Assembly (NCBI GenBank): GCA_037974665.1
Contig: CM075767.1
Span: 25,569,498-25,633,497, forward strand
Length of the DNA stretch: 64,000 nt
From: Ehretia macrophylla
Lineage: Eukaryota > Streptophyta > Magnoliopsida > Boraginales > Ehretiaceae
Direction: 5' to 3'
Shown here: positions 32,925-45,041 of the stretch, piece by piece
Position numbering within the stretch: position 1 is the stretch's first letter
How the letters are laid out: the number at the start of each line of letters is the position of its first letter
Notes under the pieces: model-generated
Seen by the model: only the letters and a program-made list of their open reading frames with translations
The model's database searches: none
What the model was told of the DNA's origin: nothing
Position numbers and translations under genes: made by a program

Positions 32925-35900
32925 ATGAATTTCATTGAGAAGTGGAAGCCTATTGCGGCGATGGTAGCAGTTAATTTTGCTTTTGCCGTTGGGAATATAC
33001 TCTTCAAGAAGGCGCTCAATGGTGGACTGCACGATTTGGTCGGTATCACATACAGGCAAGCTATTTCAGCGATTTCCTTGGCCCCAATGGCCTATTTTTT
33101 GGAAAGGTAATGAATGTTCATTTCCATCGTAGGCTAGTTACAAAATAATACCCTTTATAGTTCTCAATTTCGAGGAATTTAGGAGCAGCTATAAATAGGG
33201 TGGACGAGTAGTGAGATGAGTTGGGATTGCACTGCCCACTCAACCTAGTTAATTTTTAAGCAAAAATTATATTTTTACGGTATTTTAAGTTTGAAAAATT
33301 ATTTGATTTTATGCTATTTTAAGTTTGAAATCATTTGAGTCCTGAAAAATATTATTTATATATAAATATTAAATTATGTTTTTAATCTAAAGAAAATTTA
33401 TGGTATTATAACATAATCAATTTCTCGTGCAGGAAAAGCTGGCCTAAGTTGACATGTCGATTAGTATGGAGCCTGTTTTTCAATGCGCTGCTTGGGTTAG
33501 TCAACAATGGTTCCCACATTCAGCTTTAGCTACTCTTGCCATCTATTTTTTTTCTTTGTTTTTATTTTTATCATCTAATCTACTCGTCACTAGTCATCAT
33601 GATAAAATAATTTGTTTGTAGGGGGACTCTTATGTTGTATTTTCTCCTCATCGGACTTGAATATACTTCAGCAACGTACGCATGCGCTTTTATCAATATC
33701 GTGCCGATAACCACGTTCATTATGGCTTTGTGTTTTGGGTAAGTTCAAGGCTTTAAATAGACAAATTATACTATTAGATCCAAGGGCAGATATATATGGA
33801 GGATAGTAAAGGTTGCAATCCCCATTAACCTTGAAATTGTTTTTGAATACAAATGTATTTTTAAGTAAAATCAGTTAGTTTTTACTGGAAAAGAAAATAA
33901 AATAAAAAGAGTGTATTATATATTACTCATTTTCATTATTCATTTATTACATCTTATGTGGATACTTAGTTGTTATTTTTAAGCTTTATTTTTCTCTTAT
34001 TTTAGCATATCAACTAAATATCCAGACAGGATGTGGTAAATAGGTGATGAAATAATATAGTATCTAGCATTTCTCAAACATAAAATTGTACATGAGTATT
34101 AAATTATGTATTATAGCTCCCATTAAAAAAAATTCTAGATCCACTTCGATTTAAATTGCTTTGGTTCTTTCCAATATAGTGATTCCAATGGTACAAACTT
34201 AACAGGATGGAGAAAGTAAACATCAAATGCAAAAGTGGGAGAGCTAAGGTGCTTGGCACACTAATTTGCGTTGGTGGAGCCTTAGTACTAACACTCTACA
34301 AAGGCATGCCCATAAATCATCCTCATGCATCAGAGAATGTTGTGGTTCACAGTGCAAATCACAATTCAAAGAGATGGGTAATTGGTACGATGTTTCTAGC
34401 AATATATACCCTTACATGGTCTTCTTGGTTCATGATACAAGCAAGAATTGGGAAGAGCTATCCATTTCCTTATTCTAGCACGGCTATCATGTCCTTCTTC
34501 TGTGCCATTCAGTCAACAGTGTTGAGTTTAGTTATTGATAGAAACATCTCAGTGTGGATTCTCAAAGGACCTCTAGAGATCTCTACTGTTATATATGCTG
34601 TGAGTATCTTTTAATTAATAGTTCTGCTCTTGATTAACCGCTGCACTCCATGTTCTAGTTCCTGCTCAACCGATAAGGTCAGGCGGTGTGAATGCAGGCA
34701 CTACAAGCCTTGAATTTGGGTAAAGCAATCCTGTCTATTCATCGTGGGCTGAAATAAAGTGAAATGTTTCCCTTGGATAACCATAAAAAAAAAATCTTTA
34801 TAATTGTTTTTAGGTTTTTTATCTACTTTCTCTCGCACTTTTAGTCTTATTCACTTTTCATCCTCCTTTTGAAAGTTGCTAGAATTTGTTTTATGAATAT
34901 AAGAAAGAACTTGGTGAATAAATTGGAATAATGACTCACAATACCTGATCATGTTTATTTTTGTATTCGTCTATTGAAGAATAGAAACAACGTTTTTAGT
35001 TTTATTGTTGTCACGTTCTTAATTTATAACCTTCTATCACATTTAAGGGTAAATTCAATGCCAGACAAGATGGAGTGTATTTAACATATAAATCTTATAG
35101 GATCGGAGTACGATTAAAAATAATATATAAATAAATACAAAGCGTTTAAAATAGTATATGTCTAATTGACATGTCAAAATAAACAACTATTTTGTTTAAG
35201 ATTCTCTCGGCTTCCAATGGGACCATGCTTTGGATTTCAATCCAAGATCATCCCTTGGAGTTTCGTTCATTCTCTTGGTTAGTTGATCTCTTGCTTAGTT
35301 CATTCCATTTACTACCCCTCTTTTGCTTGATTCGAGTGATAGCTTCTCCGAAGGATCCTTCAACACTAGATTGGTGGGTTTGACTATTTGTCGTTATCAT
35401 TATTTATATCTCTTCTTTTAGTATACTAATACACATAGACCATTATTTAAGCTTTTAGTCCACATCAAGCATATTCTCATTGTAGCTTACGAAAAAGCCT
35501 TCTATACTTTCACATATTTTTGGCGTTATTTGTTTGTGTACCTTTTACACCATGATGTCTAATAGGCCAAGACTCACTTTATTGAAAAAGAAACAAATCC
35601 TCAAAAAAGAAGAATCCATTATTACCAGTTGGGCATTAGTGAGTGTGATTAGGTAAGTACACCACTACTAAAAGTCACAAGAATGAGTTTCATTATTTTG
35701 ACATGTTAAAATCTGTGCCTTAAGCTAGTTTCATGCTTAAAAGTACCATGTTATGAGTTTCTCGATCGCTCAAAATAGCTTTCTTCTCATATTTCTTTTT
35801 ATTTTCTTTTTTTAAAATGATGAACGTTTTTTAAGTAGGACCACATTAAATCTATTATAAGATTATAAAATTCAGTGTAGTAGCGTACACCAACAATATT

Positions 35901-38056
35901 TTTCAATTTTTCTAACTGAAGATTTTTCTATTTGTGTTTTCAGGGGATGGTGGGATCAGGTTTGTGTTATGTGGTGATGTCTTGGTGCATCAAAGTAAGG
36001 GAACCTGTCTTCACCTCTGCATTCAGCCCTTTTATAGAGATATTCGCTGCCATCTTCGACGTCTCTTTGCTGCATGAACAAATTCATCTTGGGAGGTAAT
36101 TAATAGCCCACCTTGTGACTTCCTAATTAAAGACCTACATCTTAGCTTGTGTAACGCAAAACAATTCTTAGGGAACGTTTGGATCACAAAATCTTACAAG
36201 ATTCTTGAGAATTTAAAGTTAAAAATGTGGTATTTACTTATTTAGTTAGTAGAATGAAGAAATATTCATGGGCATATCAAATTATTGGGATATAATATTC
36301 CCATGATTTTTTCAATTCTCATTCCCATGTAAGAGGATGCCAATCTAACATTCCCATATTGTGGGAATGTTTTAAAAAAATAAAAAGACAAAACTATTCA
36401 CCCAAATTAGAATTACCTTTCAGATTACCAATCTATTTTGGCTTCTTTTTTCTTCAAACTCACGTTATACTTAAAAATTAAAATAATTTAAAAATAAATA
36501 AAATAAAAATTAAATATAAAAATTAAACAATAATAATAAAAAATTAAATTACTTTATTCAATTTTAAAAAATAAAGTACATAAAATAATAAAATAAAATA
36601 AGATAAAAATTAAAAATATAAATTAAGTTTTTAAATTTAAAAAATAGATTAAATATAATAAAAAATATATAATTTTTTTTAGGATTAAACATTTAACTAT
36701 TTAATTTTTTAAATTTTAAATTTAATTTTTTAAAAATAGAAAAAAAATGGTTAATTGTGTAAATATGTAAGATATTATATGTTATTCGCATATTGACAAA
36801 AGTATATATGGTGTCATGATTTGTATTTATTTATTTCTTTTTTGTCTTTTTGAGTTACGGATGTTTTCGGACAATGACTCAATATTTCTAGATATATTGA
36901 GTCTAAGCCAAACATAACAATATAACATTCCTAGAAATTTGACAAGTTATTCCTATGAATATTTTTAACATACCAACCAGTTTTAATTACATTCATGTGA
37001 TTCTTAAAAATATGATTCTCGAAATGAAGAAACCTTTTATGAACCAAACGCATCTCTAACAGTCTCCACTGGCCACTAAGAAGAGACACAGGCTCATTTA
37101 TTTGATTCGTGAAATGAGAACCGTTGCACAAAAATATAGCAGAATAAGGTTTAAGGGCGGACCAGCATATGTGCTAAAAGTAAGGAGCCAAAATGCATTC
37201 ATCCTCCAAACTCCCTAAAATGAGAAGCTTCTAATTTTCTTTTTCATTCTCATCCTTGTATTTGAGGAGACAGAATGACTCCCTATCACACTTCCTATCA
37301 TTATTTTATTATTGTCTTCTTTTCATAAAATTATAGTTTTATTTTGTACTTTTTAAGCTGCAACAAGATCACAAAATTTATAAGTCTGATTTTATGTAGA
37401 TTTGCTTCTATTTCAACTTTGCGCACTAGGATTTTTACAAAAACTACTTTTTATATAAAACATATTCATAACACAATGATTAATACTATCATATTGTTCT
37501 AATATTTGATAAATTTTTTTATTCATGGTGGATTAGTAAAATAGTAGAAAAGATATTACTATTGGGATATAGCCATTAGAAATAGTATAAATGTTGAAAA
37601 GAACATGAATTTTTAAAATCTAAATATTGAAAAGTAAAAATTAAGAAAATTAGTAAATAATAAAACTAATAATAAAATATAATGTGTTTGCCAAAATAGA
37701 GTGTATTGTTGGAGTGAAACTAAAAATAAAATTTTCTAATATATGAAAAACCTCTTTTAACTCTATAAATATAGGAAAAATAAAAACAAAAAATCCATTG
37801 AAGATGGCCTAAGAAACGTTCCTTTTTCCATTCTCTTGCTAGAAATGTTAGTAATGCTTGTAGGGCTAACAATTTCAAAATTTTAAACAGCATTTTGGGA
37901 TCCACACTAGTTATAGTTGGAATGTACCTTCTTTTATGGGGCAAAAGCAATGAAGGCGAGACATGTACCCATGTTCGGGAAGAAGAAAAGAATGAAGATG
38001 GTAACCGCGAGATGCAAGCCAAGGGACCAGATACTGATTGTTCAACTTGTGCATGA
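32925..38056 (+). CDS. WAT1-related / UMAMIT (nodulin MtN21-like, EamA) membrane transporter, six exons
   Basis: Exons I infer: 32925-33106, 33433-33495, 33622-33738, 34206-34599, 35944-36095 and 37891-38056. All five introns start GT and end AG, and the phases join to one 357-residue frame ending TGA, a normal family length. The protein begins MNFIEKWKPIAAMVAVNFAF. It has ten hydrophobic segments (about residues 9-27, 41-59, 71-93, 100-120, 136-154, 178-198, 210-230, 250-268, 275-297, 303-320), i.e. two EamA repeats. Family signatures include KKALNGG near 28-34, LEYTSATYACAFINIVP at 94-110, SGRAKVLGT at 131-139 and SAFSPFIEIFAA near 280. The C-terminal tail is hydrophilic and acidic. Relatives export or move amino acids, auxin or other metabolites across the plasma membrane or tonoplast; the substrate here cannot be told. 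The gene looks intact. Introns 4 (1.3 kb) and 5 (1.8 kb) are large. Confidence 0.92.
36171..37056. mobile_element. MITE-like insert in intron 5
   Basis: The left end GGGAACGTTTGGATCACAAA and the inverted right end GAGATGCGTTTGGTTCATAA share the GTTTGGNTCA motif common in plant Tourist-like and related MITEs. Inside each end lie ATTCCCATGAAT-like stretches in opposite orientation. The flanks are TTA and TAA, not a clean duplication. About 886 bp, very AT-rich in the middle. Superfamily uncertain. Confidence 0.5.
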
Positions 38057-38529
38057 ACTTAACATCTCTCAAAGCATCGAGTTCTTTGCCTATTTCAACT
38101 TCAAGGATTGGTCATTTTTGTCTATTAAATAAGTAAGTATATTCATTTCAAAACAATAAGAATATAAACTGTACTTTGAAAGAGTATCACATCCTACCCC
38201 TTGCATCAAACATGGATACTGCGTTGAATTTTCAAGCTATATAAATTGCTCAATTAAGCAACCAAAGCATCCAAATTTTCATTTTGTAAGCAAGATGATT
38301 AGATTCGCTAATCAATTTATAGGATTAAAAATCCTTTCATGAATTTTCCTTTGTTGCCTTCTTCTTGTGGTACAAAAAGATAAAATCTTGCACTAAAAAA
38401 TTGGGATTTGACTCCTCTATGATGTATTTATATTTGTAGTATTCAAACCATATAATTTAATCTACATTTGCATCACGAATTGAGATAAAAATTGTACATT
38501 TGATATAACCTTGGTGTTTGACCAAAAAA
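38057..38529. other. 3' flank of the WAT1-type gene
   Basis: AT-rich sequence that should include the 3' UTR and polyadenylation site. No perfect AATAAA stands out close to the stop. No other gene seen. Confidence 0.5.
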
Positions 38530-39752
38530 AAAATATAAATTTGGTGCAATGTAGGATGGACGAAGAAGTGAAGAAAATCGGCCTCAGACACCATATCACA
38601 AATGCAAGCCAATGATAAAAAAAAAAAAAAAAAAAAAAAAGGGTGAAGGCACTAGTCCCGGTGCCAAAATGTGCTTTTACAGATAGAAGTTGACCAAACC
38701 GAGCGCAGAAATGGACTCAAAGCATCGAAAAATCTTGAAATGACCTTGGTCAACTTTTTTGTCAAAGTCAAAATCAACGGTCAACGGTAAAACTTCACGT
38801 ACCACTGCGCTCGATCGCACTTATAGTGCGCTCGAGTGCACTATATATGGTTAGACATACACGTTGGACGGCGCCGGAAGTCAAAAAATTGAGCTAGAAA
38901 AAGAGGGTGTGATCAAAACACGCTCGAGTACATGTAAAAAGTCAAAAAATGAGGTTGGTGCTACATACGAGTATCGAGGACTGGCAGGCGCAATCAATTG
39001 CGCTATGCATCCGACTCATATAATGGCCCCTTCCCCAGCTCAGTTTTCATATCCATTTTACAAAACTGTGGTTCTATTTCTCTATTTTTAGTTTTTGCAA
39101 TTTTTGTATATAGTTATGATAGGTTAGTTTATTTTTTTGTAAGTAATTTATAGTTTGGGTAAAATACGAAGGAGGTAATGCCCGAATTATTGAGTAGTAG
39201 AAGAAAAGAATCTCGTAGTTGTACTTGTGAACCAATTGTCAGATCTATCATCACCAAAGTACAGATTCTACTATTGGGGGAGCATTTCTATACTCTCTTT
39301 TATATTTCTATTTTGTATCTATATATTATACTTGTGTAATTTGTGTGTCTAGGGAAAGATTATGTAATAATGGTCTTTTAATATACTTGTCTCAGATCTA
39401 GAGTGATTTGATTTGATGTTATTTCAGTTTTAATTACTTGTCATTTCATTATACTTGTAGTTAATGTTTTGATTGGTATTCTTATATGTCATATATTTAT
39501 GCTTAATAGTGAAGTTATTCATTGTATCGTACCGTCTATGAAATTATAAGTTGTACTATGATTCAACTTTCAGATTTATTGATTACTACTTTTAGTTGTT
39601 TATCCTGGTCACTTGTGGTTGTGTGGACAAATCTATACTCTGGATATATAAAGGGCATGACGATAGAATTGTACCTATGAAGGACAAATCTATTTCGAAC
39701 CTAGATCATTTGTCTTAGTACTAATCTGATCCTTAGACTATCTTCCCATATT
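38530..39752 (+). repeat. Relic gypsy LTR related to 1793-3531
   Basis: The segment shares GCAATGTAGGATG, a GCGCTCGAG-type GC-rich cassette (38805-38940) and the later ACTTGTAGTTAATGTT and GAAATTATAAGTTGTACTAT stretches with the LTR at 1793-3531, in the same order and orientation. It is strongly diverged, contains a poly-A run (about 38617-38640) and is cut at its right end by the next LTR. Old solo LTR or truncated element. Confidence 0.65.
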
Positions 39753-41183
39753 TGTAATCTCAAGAGGGAAGGTGAATTAGGATAAGGAGTCAATTATACT
39801 ACTTTTTCGAATAAGTGTTGCAACTAGTAAGTTCTATCAATCAATATATCAAACACAATATAAGCAATAATGAGAAGTAAAAGGAGATAAGAGAAAGAGA
39901 GATAGAACGCTGGATTTTTAGGTGGTTCTCTACTCTACACTACCACTTAAGGTTCTTCCCCTTAGGATTTTCTATCAACTCCACTAAGATATTTCCTCAA
40001 ATGTTGGACAAGCACAAATCAACTTATAACCTACTCTCGAGTCCACAGGAGCAATACAATAGCTTCTTCAAATGTAGGTAAAGCTCAACTAACTATCTAT
40101 TTTCCTTTAAGTCTACAAAATATCAACAACACTTTTCTCTCATCTATGATTATCACAATCTAAGAATTAGAGTTTATTACAAGCAAGAGTATGTGTATAT
40201 TAAAGATTCAAAGTTTTAACTCTTTTATGAGTTGGATAATACAAATGAAGCAAAAATTGTAACTCAAGGATTTGTACGATTCGCAAGTGTTAGCCCAATA
40301 AATGTGGCTTTAATGAAGAATAATTGCTTTGAAAGTGTTAGAGAAATTTCTTCTATGTGGAAAAGATGAAAAGTTATAATGGTGTGTTTGAAAATATATA
40401 GAAAATAGTATACCAGCTAGTTAATGGCTAGTTTTTCAAACTGTCGTTTAAAGGAGCCTGATGAGTGCCTTAGTTGGCTTACTCATCCGAAGCTCTCTGT
40501 TAAGGTGGGACGAGGATATCGGATGAGTCCCTAGTCCGGCTACCTCGTCTAGCTCTATCTGCCTTAGCCGGATAAGCAGGTCGATTAAGGGTCTCAACGG
40601 GCACAGCTCATCTAGGCTATACACACATAACCTAACAAGTTTTATCCAAAAGATTTTCTCAAACACATTGCAACAAGATTAAAACTTTAACACGCATGAA
40701 AACATTTTTGAAAGATATATTAAAAAGCTCAAATATGAAGAAATCAATTTTACAAAAATTTATGAGCTTTCACATTCTATTTCTGAAGCATATGACATAA
40801 GAGGCCGCTACCTCTTATGACGCCACCTTTTTATCCTTATTATTCCCTCTTCATATTAATCTTTATTCTTTATTGATGAGATCTTCATAGATACTATCTC
40901 TTTAAGGCTTCAATAGATCTTCACTAATCATAGCACTTCAATTTTGATTTGCATTGATAAGCACGTGCTAGTCATTTTTTCTTGCTTGACCATCACTTGA
41001 GCTCTCTATCATTCTTGACTAATCTCAAACAAAAGTAACTCATAAAGGGCAGGATTAAAAAATAGATAATGTGAAAATTTAAGATTTAATTATCATCAAA
41101 ATACATGATTAAGGCCTTTAGACTAACAATCTCCCTTTTTTTTCAAAATCTTATACAATTAAGTACAGTAAGATTTGATATCA
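39753..41183 (-). repeat. LTR plus short internal stub of SIRE-like copia element 3
   Basis: The LTR (39753-41128, about 1.38 kb) aligns with both outer parts of the split LTR 16468-25937. On the minus strand it starts TGTTAGTCTAAAGGCC at 41128. A pyrimidine run to the right (41129-41146) reads as a polypurine tract, so this is a 3' LTR. The internal sequence stops at about 41183, where the pararetrovirus array begins. This uninterrupted copy demonstrates the nesting at 17298-25488. Confidence 0.85.
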
Positions 41184-42141
41184 CAAGAAGAATAATACTC
41201 TTCCAATTTATACTTATAGTAAAATCTATATTAGAAAATTTCTTTCTCCAAATAAATGGGGAATCAGTACCTTAAATGAAAGGCAATTTATTCTTGATAA
41301 AAATACTTATCATTTTAATTATTGGGATTATGTGGAAGCATTTTCCAAAGTTTTCCTATATGAAAACCCCCAGCATAAACATTCTTGGTTTATAAAATTC
41401 AATCCTGAAATATTTCAAAACCGCAGATTTCCTGCATGGATCTATCAATGGTGGAAAAGTTTTGGACCTCCGGTCAAAATTCTCCCTGATCCTTATAAAT
41501 GACTTTTTACTAAATGGTTGGCAATTTGTCCCCATATTGGAAATGATCCTGATCTTTATATTGAAGGATCCAACTCTTTGTTTTTCTTTATGGAATTTGG
41601 TCTCCCATGGATATGGAAATGGATCCCTATCGCAGAGACAAATAAAGAAAAAATGTTTTGTTTAAAAAGAAAATTTCTTTCAAAATTTTGGGCAAAACTC
41701 TTGAAAAATGATCCTGAGACAAAGAAACCTTATGTTCAACCCAATATCAATGAAATTTCTCAGACGATAGTACTCTATCAAGACCAAATGGAAGAAACAA
41801 AGAAAAAGACTCAAGAAAATGAATCTCATTTTTCTCATATTTTACGAAAAATCCAAATGAGGAAACAGATAAGCTCTCATGGAGATGTAATGGCATCATA
41901 TCTGGATGAAGTCAAAGAAGATTTCTTAAGGCATTTTGAAAGTGCAGTAGACACTAATTCTACATCAAAAGACACTTCGATGAGGTCTACAAATGCTTTT
42001 ACTTGTTTACCAGGAGAATCCCAAGATCCTAATGAGGACATCCCATCCGCTCAAGATGTGTTGGCAGAAGATCTGTTTGACAGCTTGAAGGATGAATTAT
42101 TACGAAAAGCCAAGGATAAAGAAAAAAGAAAGATAATTTGA
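41184..42141 (+). pseudogene. Pararetrovirus second open region (plus segment, partial fossil)
   Basis: Matches the minus-strand region around 59700-60670. It shows EFGLPWIWKWIPIAETNKEK and later a glutamate/serine-rich tail (VMASYLDEVKEDFLRHFESA). Its role is unknown; a protein in this position downstream of RT/RNase H is a feature of some florendovirus-like genomes. The start is cut at the array edge. Confidence 0.6.
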
Positions 42142-42394
42142 AGGAATCTGATGATTCTTCGGATGAGATTAAAAGAAAAAGCCGAACTTTGCGGGAAAGC
42201 AAACTTGATTTTGGAAAAGCTGTTGGCAACCGACAGTCGGTGGAATGTTACTGTTGTTACTTTTAGGATGATTCATGTTTACTTTTTATAAAGTTTTTTT
42301 CTTATAGACACATGTTGTACAGAGACCCCGGATTTCAAAGTTTTCAAATCCAGTCTGAGTTGTTTTTGATTTTCTTTTGAGTTCTGCTCAGCTG

Positions 42395-42860
42395 TATAAA
42401 TTCAGGGCTTTTAGTTTTCGAAGGCAGAGCTCGAGGGAGCAGCCTACTACTTTTCTTTCAGTTTTTATATCTTGTAAACCATTGTATATTTTACAAATCA
42501 ATTGAAGAACACTTCTTTCTTCAGGTATATTCTTCTTAATTTTTCAGTTTTGTTTATTTTATTTTCTTATTGTAGTGCCGCCTAATATGGAAGGCTAGTT
42601 GCCACACTGTCTGTAACTGCCATGGATCTCTAGACATGCTACTTTATATTATGAGTTAGACACAGTTGTGGTTGGTATCGTTGTTATGGTAAGACAATCC
42701 TCAAGGCAGGCATTTTGTCGCCATAAGTCGCACTGTTGGCCCTTCTCCATGTTTTGTGGGCTGTTTTGTGTTGACTCAGTTGACCGCTTTGCCAGAGTGA
42801 ATCCGTCCGTAAAACCACTAACTAGATCCCCATACCTGGGCCTTCTTGTGGTATCAGAGC
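42395..42860 (+). promoter_or_regulatory. Pararetrovirus promoter and tRNA-Met primer site (plus segment)
   Basis: TATAAAT at 42395, in the intergenic region after the second open region, is followed about 450 nt downstream by TGGTATCAGAGC (42849-42860), the complement of the tRNA-iMet 3' end. This layout is that of the 35S-type promoter, leader and minus-strand primer site of Caulimoviridae. Present twice in the window (see 58987-59452). Confidence 0.75.
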
Positions 42861-42929
42861 CATGAAGCCTTTTTAAGGTTATTTAGAGTAAACATGGTTG
42901 GAAGTAGACAGTACGGCAATTCTTATCAT

Positions 42930-43620
42930 GCTTTCTACATTTAGAAAGAAAAATAATATAAAGAATGCTAAAAAGAAAGAATATGATCTTCCAAAACAAT
43001 TAGATTTGTTAAATAAGTGGATTATTCCTTATGTGTAGCCCAATACTATTTACCAATACGGTATGTTTGAAAATATGGGTCTTAAGCATGTTGTTAAGAC
43101 TATTGAACAATCAATCCCTATGGAAGATGATGAGTTAATGATTAAATTATTGTCAAATGATGATATTTTGTGTCATGATTCTACGCATAATTATTTGCAT
43201 ATAGGTTTAATTCAAATAGCCTTTAAGCCTCTTACATTAGGAGGATTAAATGAAAGTTTTATTGCAGTTCTTAGGGATGCTAGGAACTTAGATTGGAGAC
43301 AATCTCTAATGGGAATAACCCAGTCTAGTCTGGCTTATAGACCAGTCTATTTTAATGTTCGTCCAAATTTACAACTTTCTTTATCTGATAGAAATACGTG
43401 AAGCTGTTACTTTATATGTAAAAACTAGAGGATATAATTATATGCCTCACTCAGAAACTATGAGTATCTGTTATAGAATTTATTATAAGGTTCTATATAC
43501 TTTGAACCCTAACTGTAAATTACAGGATGAAGCTAGTACAACAGTTATGATAGAGACTAATTTGTCTAAATCAAAAATTACTACTAGAAGAATGATTAAA
43601 TGGGAAGAAATATAATTTCC
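42930..43620 (+). pseudogene. Pararetrovirus movement-protein-like region (plus segment, fossil)
   Basis: Matches the better-preserved minus-strand copy at 58215-58960. Shared strings include NYLHIGLIQIAFKPLTLGGL and DARNLDWRQSLMGITQSSLA, typical of the 30K movement protein superfamily in Caulimoviridae. This protein lets virus pass through plasmodesmata. The copy is broken. Confidence 0.75.
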
Positions 43621-43639
43621 TGAAAATTGGAAATTAGAA

Positions 43640-44540
43640 AAGGTGACTCCTAGTCAACCTAGAATTCAATCTGATTTATTTGAAGTTGTTCAGACAACTG
43701 AATGTGATATCTTTCTTAGATTTAAACAAGAACCTTCATTAATTAGGTCTTTTTCATCGAATCACTCTTATATATCTCCGATTGTGGAATTTCCTCAGTC
43801 ATCAAGAGCTTCTACTTCTTATATTAGAGAAGATCCTAATAAGGAAATAGATAGGTTTAAACCACCATCTGAAGAGGGTGAAATAGTTCAACCTGAAAAG
43901 ATAGATGCGATAAGAATTTCACATAATCAAATTCCTCATGGAATTAATAAGGAGGATATAACTCCATCTGAAATGAGTTTCCACGTGTAATGACAACCAA
44001 ACTCACTTTTAGTCCCGGAAGTTGGGAAAAAACTTATGTTAACAAGGAATTTTTACAGGCTCACTGGCAACCTATTCGGGAATGGATTTCTTCATCTTTT
44101 GATAAAACCCAATGACAAAATATTAAAAATCAATATTATGATTTTATGAAAAAAGAACAAAAAATTTATAAATTTGTTCCTTGGTTTATTGATCATTATA
44201 TTAATTTTGCTATTAATACAATAGAGAGAGAATGGACTGATGTCCAAGGTAACAAGGAAAAATATGTTTTTCCCCCTACTAAACCATTAATTATTGGCAA
44301 AGATGATTTTCAAATTGAATCTAAAGCTTTTCTAAAATTATTTGAAAATGGTAATGCTTATGTTATGATACAGGATTTGAACTCTCTTGTTCAACAAGGA
44401 AATTATACTAATTGTACTTTACAAATTGTAGGAGAACGATTACTTATTTTAGAAAAAAAGGTTAATCAAATATTAGATTCCTTAAAATAGAAACCTCCAA
44501 AGGTAACACTCCAGGATACAGGAAAATTGAAATTAGGAGA
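43640..44540 (+). pseudogene. Pararetrovirus coat-protein N-terminal region (plus segment, fossil)
   Basis: Contains FPQSSRASTSYIREDPNKEI and later WFIDHYINFAINTIEREWTD, the same strings as the minus-strand copy at 57226-58200. The segment stops at about 44540 at the inversion junction. By order it is the region between movement protein and coat-protein zinc finger. Confidence 0.65.
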
Positions 44541-45041
44541 TAATTGATTCAAAATATACCCTGGACTTGTAATAAAGTACAGGAAACATATAATTATTTA
44601 AATATCGTTCCATAAGGTACCAAGGATCATTGATCCACTACTTATCAGCATTTTCAAGAGGTAAAATTATTTTCTCATGATGAGATATCTCAAAGGAGTC
44701 ATCAGACTCTTCATGATCAACTGCATGAGCATAAGATGATGATTGAGCAGTATTACTGCTTTCTTCAATAACCTTTTTGATTTTATCAAAATCAGGATGT
44801 GATGGATCAATAGTGATCCCACCTAAATTAACTAATTTTTTGCCTGCAATGACCCTATTAGGATCAAGGTTACGTCCTCTTCCTCTTCCCCTATTAGAGT
44901 TAGAGAATCCTCCCCTAGCGGGGATCATCCTGCAAAAATTCACAGGTAAGAAAATCAGGAAGAGAATTATTATTCCCTTTAATATAATCAATATCAAAAT
45001 CAAAAGGTGCAAGATTAGCTTGCCATCTCGCAAACATTTGT
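44541..45041 (-). pseudogene. End of pararetrovirus RNase H / linker region (minus array, left end, fossil)
   Basis: Nearly identical to 60698-61200 in the same orientation. It includes the Arg/Gly-rich stretch GRGRGRNLDPNRVIAGKKLV. Its left end is the inversion junction. Its right end is cut by the chromovirus, beyond which the same array resumes at 54545. Confidence 0.8.

Noticed and set aside
38864-39091. 75-codon frame in the relic LTR
   Set aside because: It lies inside a degenerate LTR related to 1793-3531 and lacks any recognisable domain.
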